DNA of 9,172 nt from Roseibacillus sp. (GTDB lineage: Bacteria; Verrucomicrobiota; Verrucomicrobiia; Verrucomicrobiales; Akkermansiaceae). Positions within the stretch are counted from its first letter, which is position 1. Each line of letters begins with the position of its first letter. A program made the translations under genes and the position numbers. The DNA is taken from the NCBI GenBank assembly GCA_002729275.1, contig PBTP01000109.1:14833-24004 (forward strand), given 5' to 3'. Under the pieces are notes generated by a model. The model did no database searches. It was not told where the DNA came from and was given only the letters and a program-made list of their open reading frames with translations. Of the stretch, positions 6,470 through 9,172 are shown one piece after another.

Positions 6470-6702
6470 TGCCAGAAATAAATCGGGGATCTTCTGGGCT
6501 CGAAACGGCTTCACCCGTCCGGGATTATTAAAACCAGCACGGAATCTCCTTCCCTCAGCAACCTGCCGCCAGGAGAGGCACGGTCAGGTCAATCCGCTCA
6601 TATTTCGATCCGATGTGCGAGGACCATTGCCGCCGTGAGCCCCCCGGGACCAGCTCCCACAACCACCACGTGTCTATCTGCGTTCTTGACTCAATCAGCC
6701 AT
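6449..6702 (-). pseudogene. Remnant of a CrtI-like FAD-dependent oxidoreductase
   Basis: The ATG at 6702 lies 12 nt after the LolA-like gene. Its frame reads Met-Ala-Asp, then TGA, then about 15 nt of codons. The sequence VVVVGAGPGGLTAAMVLAHR follows, the N-terminal FAD/NAD-binding signature of the phytoene desaturase/CrtISO/amine-oxidase family, and ends at TGA (6598-6600). In another frame, open from 6583 to the TAG at 6449, [14 protein letters not shown] resembles the C-terminal FAD-contact motif of the same family. Intact members are about 500 residues; only about 250 nt remain, so most of the middle is gone, and a nonsense codon and frame change are present. The N-terminal match is strong and the C-terminal match is short. 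Its position suggests it was once the next gene of the exporter/LolA operon. Confidence 0.72.
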
Positions 6703-6714
6703 GGTGCAGTCCAG

Positions 6715-7380
6715 TCACTTGAATTTCGTAGCCCGATACCCTGTCAGGTCAGGGTAGAAAATCTTGTCACTCAATTGAGGGTTAGTAACCACCCGGTCAA
6801 ACACGATCTGCTGTGAGGATCCATCCCGAAGAGTCAGGTCTATGGATTGCAGCACCCCTTTTGCGCTCCTGGTGACAAAAGTCAGAACGCGGACGCCTCG
6901 CGCCAGCTGTCCCTTGGGCTGAACATTAATTCGACTAGTTCCATCCTGACTCTTAACTCCAAGCAAATCGTATTTTTGCTCAAACTCTTCCCAGTTTCGG
7001 GGGAAGCCTCCAGCCAAGATCGCCATGCTGTTTTTGCTCTCGCCCGCCGGAGCCTTCTCGTATTGGAGAGAACGAGGTCGCATCACCAGCAACTCATCTT
7101 TCACCCGGGTCACAATTGTCCGCGGAGGATTACCCGTCTGCCACCGGAACCTCGGGCCTCCTCTCCGATCCATCCATAAGATCCCATCCTGACGGATCAT
7201 GGATTTAAGACTGGTCAGTTTCCTGATCTGGGTAAACTCGACCTCCAGCGCCTCGACGCCAGCATTAGTGGACAACCATCGTCGAATTACCCGCTCCGCA
7301 TCACCCTCCCTATCCGCCATGAGCTTACCCCCCGACATGAGAAACATGAGGGTCAGAAAGTGAATTGTGAACCTCTGCAT
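6715..7380 (-). CDS. LolA-like outer-membrane lipoprotein/lipid carrier protein
   Basis: A 221-residue predicted periplasmic carrier. Residues 1-22 form a signal peptide: Arg3, a hydrophobic stretch 5-17, and possible cleavage after Ala22 (KLMA-DRE). The mature part has LolA-family hallmarks: LEVEFTQIRKL (45-55), DGILWMDRRGGPRFRWQT (65-82) and the following strand PPRTIVTRVKDELLV (85-99). LolA binds lipid or acylated lipoprotein in a hydrophobic half-barrel. The gene starts 12 nt after the RND exporter stop, so the two are almost certainly cotranscribed. LolA-MMPL pairs are known from aryl-polyene, flexirubin and related lipid clusters, where the LolA-like protein is a pathway-specific carrier rather than the housekeeping LolA of the LolCDE system. 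The ATG at 7380 lacks an obvious Shine-Dalgarno, so translational coupling is plausible. Family is secure; cargo is inferred. Confidence 0.88.
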   Translation of the reverse strand: MQRFTIHFLTLMFLMSGGKLMADREGDAERVIRRWLSTNAGVEALEVEFTQIRKLTSLKSMIRQDGILWMDRRGGPRFRWQTGNPPRTIVTRVKDELLVMRPRSLQYEKAPAGESKNSMAILAGGFPRNWEEFEQKYDLLGVKSQDGTSRINVQPKGQLARGVRVLTFVTRSAKGVLQSIDLTLRDGSSQQIVFDRVVTNPQLSDKIFYPDLTGYRATKFK

Positions 7381-7392
7381 CTCGAGGAAACG

Positions 7393-9172
7393 CTAATCAA
7401 CTTGATTCCCACTGTCAGCCGCGGAATTCGAACCCGGGTGCAGAAGACAATACCAAGCAGGCAAGAGGGTTACCGCCACCACAGTATTAGCAAGAATTCC
7501 TACCGCACAAACGACTCCCAGGCTGGAGAGCCCATCCGCGGATGCCGTGGCTAATGAGCCGAAGCCAATTGCCGAGGAGAGCCCACAAAAGGTCACCGCC
7601 TTTCCCATTCCCTTCCGTACTGCCGCCAGATCTCCCCCGCTTCGTCTGAGGGCAAAAAGCATGTGGATACTGAAATCGAGGCCGATACCAAAAAGAAGTG
7701 GAATTCCGCATAGATTGAAAGAGTTCCACGACAATGGAGTCCAGAAAGTAAGAATGACGATCACTGCCCCACCGAAGAAAAGAGCAAGGAGAGTGAGGAC
7801 CAGATCCCTCCATGAGCGATAGACAAAGGCCAGCACAGCAGTCAAAAGGGCAAGCATCGGCAGTAAGATTCTCCATAAATCTTCAGCGATTCGCTCGTTC
7901 AAGGCCGTTGCGAGCGAAGGCAGGTTAGCGACATTGGCATGGTCGTCACAGATCGCAGTCACCCACTCCCTTTCACTCGGGTTCGCCGGCGTCACGGCTA
8001 CCACGGCCGCAACACTATCCTCACCTTCGGTCACGATCTGGTCCACCGTCCACTTCGCTAGCCTCCCTGTCGGACGAACTATCTGCTCCCCATCCGACTG
8101 CTCGAGATACTGCGTCCAGGAATTGATAACCTCGCGGGTCAGGCCCATACCCTCCTGCGTGAATCCAACCTCATCAATCTCTGAGAGAAGACGAGGTCCT
8201 TCCTTGATCAAGCCTCCCAGCAGCTGGGCGTTCCGGCGTTGGTATTCGGGATGTGGCACCCAGGAGTCCGGGAAGATGACTGTCTCAATCAGCCCCGCAG
8301 CCTGCGCCCGGGAAGACCTTTCTTTAAAGGCTTGGAGCTGGGCGTGCAATTCTCCAAAATTCCCAGCGGTGATCACCGCTGGAGTGGCTTGGCTTTCGCC
8401 ATGCAATTCTTCACTCATCTGATTCCAGGTAATCAATGCCGGGCTCTCCTTCATCCTGAATGGATGAAATTCCGCCTCGATGACGGACTTTTCCATCATG
8501 AGTGCGGACCCAACTGCAGCGAGCGGGACAAGCACTGCGAGAACTCCTGCTACTCCCTTTCCCACTGAGGAGGGAACCCAGTCGCGAGCGGCACCTCCAG
8601 ACCGCTTTCTCGCGAACTTCACGGCGGCTGGAGCGAACCCAAACAGCATTACGGCTGCACCCACCAGTATTCCAAGGGCCACAAGATTACCAAGCTCGGC
8701 CAGTCCCGGCAGGGAACTAAGATTCAGGCTGAGAAAGACCGCCGCAGTTGTGACCGCGGCCCACGCTATACCCGGTCCAACCGCCCTTCGAAGAGCCCGG
8801 GGAGACTCCGGATTACTAAGAGCCTCCCGGTAAAGAACTATCGCATAATCTACCGCCAGCCCCATCAGAATGGCAGCAAATCCTACGCTTATCACACTCA
8901 ATTCTCCAAGAGCCCTCTCAGCCACGGTTAGAGTAATCGCCAAAACGCCCATCATCGCCGCGAGAAGCCAGATGAGAGGAGTCACTTGCCGATGAACCAG
9001 AAAGAAGAGAGCCGAAATGAAGACGAGGGTCAGACAAACCGAGAGCGTCATGTCTCGTTCCATCCCAGCTCCGACCTCTGACATGAAAGCCGGGGTGCCG
9101 GTAAATCCAATATCCACCTGAACTTCCTTCCCTCCTTCTCCATTCCATCCCTTGAGCCATTCATTCACCAGA
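7393..9172 (-). CDS. RND/MMPL-family exporter, N-terminus cut by window edge
   Basis: About 592 residues of an inner-membrane, proton-driven RND-superfamily transporter are visible, and the frame is open through the window end. The missing part should be TM1 and most of the first periplasmic domain. Numbering from the codon at 9168, membrane segments appear near 41-58, 63-83, 91-113, 135-151, 160-182, 205-225, 432-450, 455-475, 483-507, 523-541 and 549-575, or 11 of the usual 12. The second periplasmic domain spans about 226-430. The two pseudo-repeat signatures are GLAVDYAIVLYRE (103-115, Asp107) and GIGLDFSIH (494-502, Asp498), probable proton-relay aspartates. The architecture matches COG4258-type predicted exporters and HpnN-like hopanoid exporters rather than drug-efflux AcrB. 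Pairing with the LolA-like gene 12 nt downstream points to export of a lipid or aryl-polyene-like lipid. Substrate is unknown. Confidence 0.92.
   Translation of the reverse strand, partial: LVNEWLKGWNGEGGKEVQVDIGFTGTPAFMSEVGAGMERDMTLSVCLTLVFISALFFLVHRQVTPLIWLLAAMMGVLAITLTVAERALGELSVISVGFAAILMGLAVDYAIVLYREALSNPESPRALRRAVGPGIAWAAVTTAAVFLSLNLSSLPGLAELGNLVALGILVGAAVMLFGFAPAAVKFARKRSGGAARDWVPSSVGKGVAGVLAVLVPLAAVGSALMMEKSVIEAEFHPFRMKESPALITWNQMSEELHGESQATPAVITAGNFGELHAQLQAFKERSSRAQAAGLIETVIFPDSWVPHPEYQRRNAQLLGGLIKEGPRLLSEIDEVGFTQEGMGLTREVINSWTQYLEQSDGEQIVRPTGRLAKWTVDQIVTEGEDSVAAVVAVTPANPSEREWVTAICDDHANVANLPSLATALNERIAEDLWRILLPMLALLTAVLAFVYRSWRDLVLTLLALFFGGAVIVILTFWTPLSWNSFNLCGIPLLFGIGLDFSIHMLFALRRSGGDLAAVRKGMGKAVTFCGLSSAIGFGSLATASADGLSSLGVVCAVGILANTVVAVTLLPAWYCLLHPGSNSAADSGNQVD

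Noticed and set aside
6501..6515. GAAGC-C-GTTTC as a LacI-type operator upstream of xylA
   Set aside because: Only a weak odd-centred palindrome. It lies inside the pseudogene scrap, and no regulator gene is in the window to support it.
6598..6702. TGA at codon 4 read as selenocysteine or recoded
   Set aside because: The frame ends at another TGA after about 30 more codons, and no selenocysteine insertion-like hairpin is evident just after the codon. Decay explains all the breaks.

Overview
The window is a bacterial chromosome segment of about 9.2 kb with moderate-to-high GC. Every gene I can support is on the minus strand, so transcription runs from high to low coordinates. Gene content suggests a heterotrophic Gram-negative bacterium. 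It has a periplasmic LolA-like carrier, an RND/MMPL exporter, a xylose isomerase/xylulokinase pair, and several Gfo/Idh/MocA and TIM-barrel sugar genes. A PVC-group bacterium (Verrucomicrobiota-like) is my best guess from overall flavour, but no marker gene settles this and the assignment is inference.

Region by region, in transcription order: (1) 9172-7393 is the C-terminal two thirds of an RND/MMPL-family exporter, cut by the window edge. (2) 7380-6715 is a LolA-like periplasmic lipid/lipoprotein carrier, 12 nt after the exporter. (3) 6702-6449 is a degraded remnant of a CrtI-like FAD-dependent oxidoreductase: an N-terminal dinucleotide-binding motif with a stop at codon 4, then a C-terminal-like scrap ending in a hairpin. 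(4) 6448-6396 is the xylA leader, with small hairpins. (5) 6395-5076 is xylose isomerase, xylA. (6) 5075-4610 is a 466-nt gene-free gap holding two copies of a long inverted-repeat element built around AGTGGCGCGG/CCGCGCCACT. (7) 4609-3035 is a xylulokinase whose motifs look like the animal/plant XYLB type rather than E. coli XylB. (8) 3009-1957 is a TIM-barrel sugar isomerase/epimerase-family protein. (9) 1936-860 is a Gfo/Idh/MocA oxidoreductase. (10) 803-1 is a second, different Gfo/Idh/MocA oxidoreductase, cut by the window start.

Genes 5-10 are co-directional. Apart from the repeat-filled gap after xylA, they are separated by 25, 20 and 56 nt, so they probably form one sugar-catabolic operon. 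XylA and the kinase convert D-xylose to D-xylulose 5-phosphate. The TIM-barrel protein plus two oxidoreductases resemble the gene complement of oxidation-lyase-reduction (3-keto-glycoside) and inositol-type pathways. They may release xylose from a glycoside or feed a related sugar into the xylose route. That link is inference and is the main biological hypothesis from this window. The exporter/LolA/oxidoreductase-remnant block is a separate unit, probably the end of a lipid or pigment export cluster.
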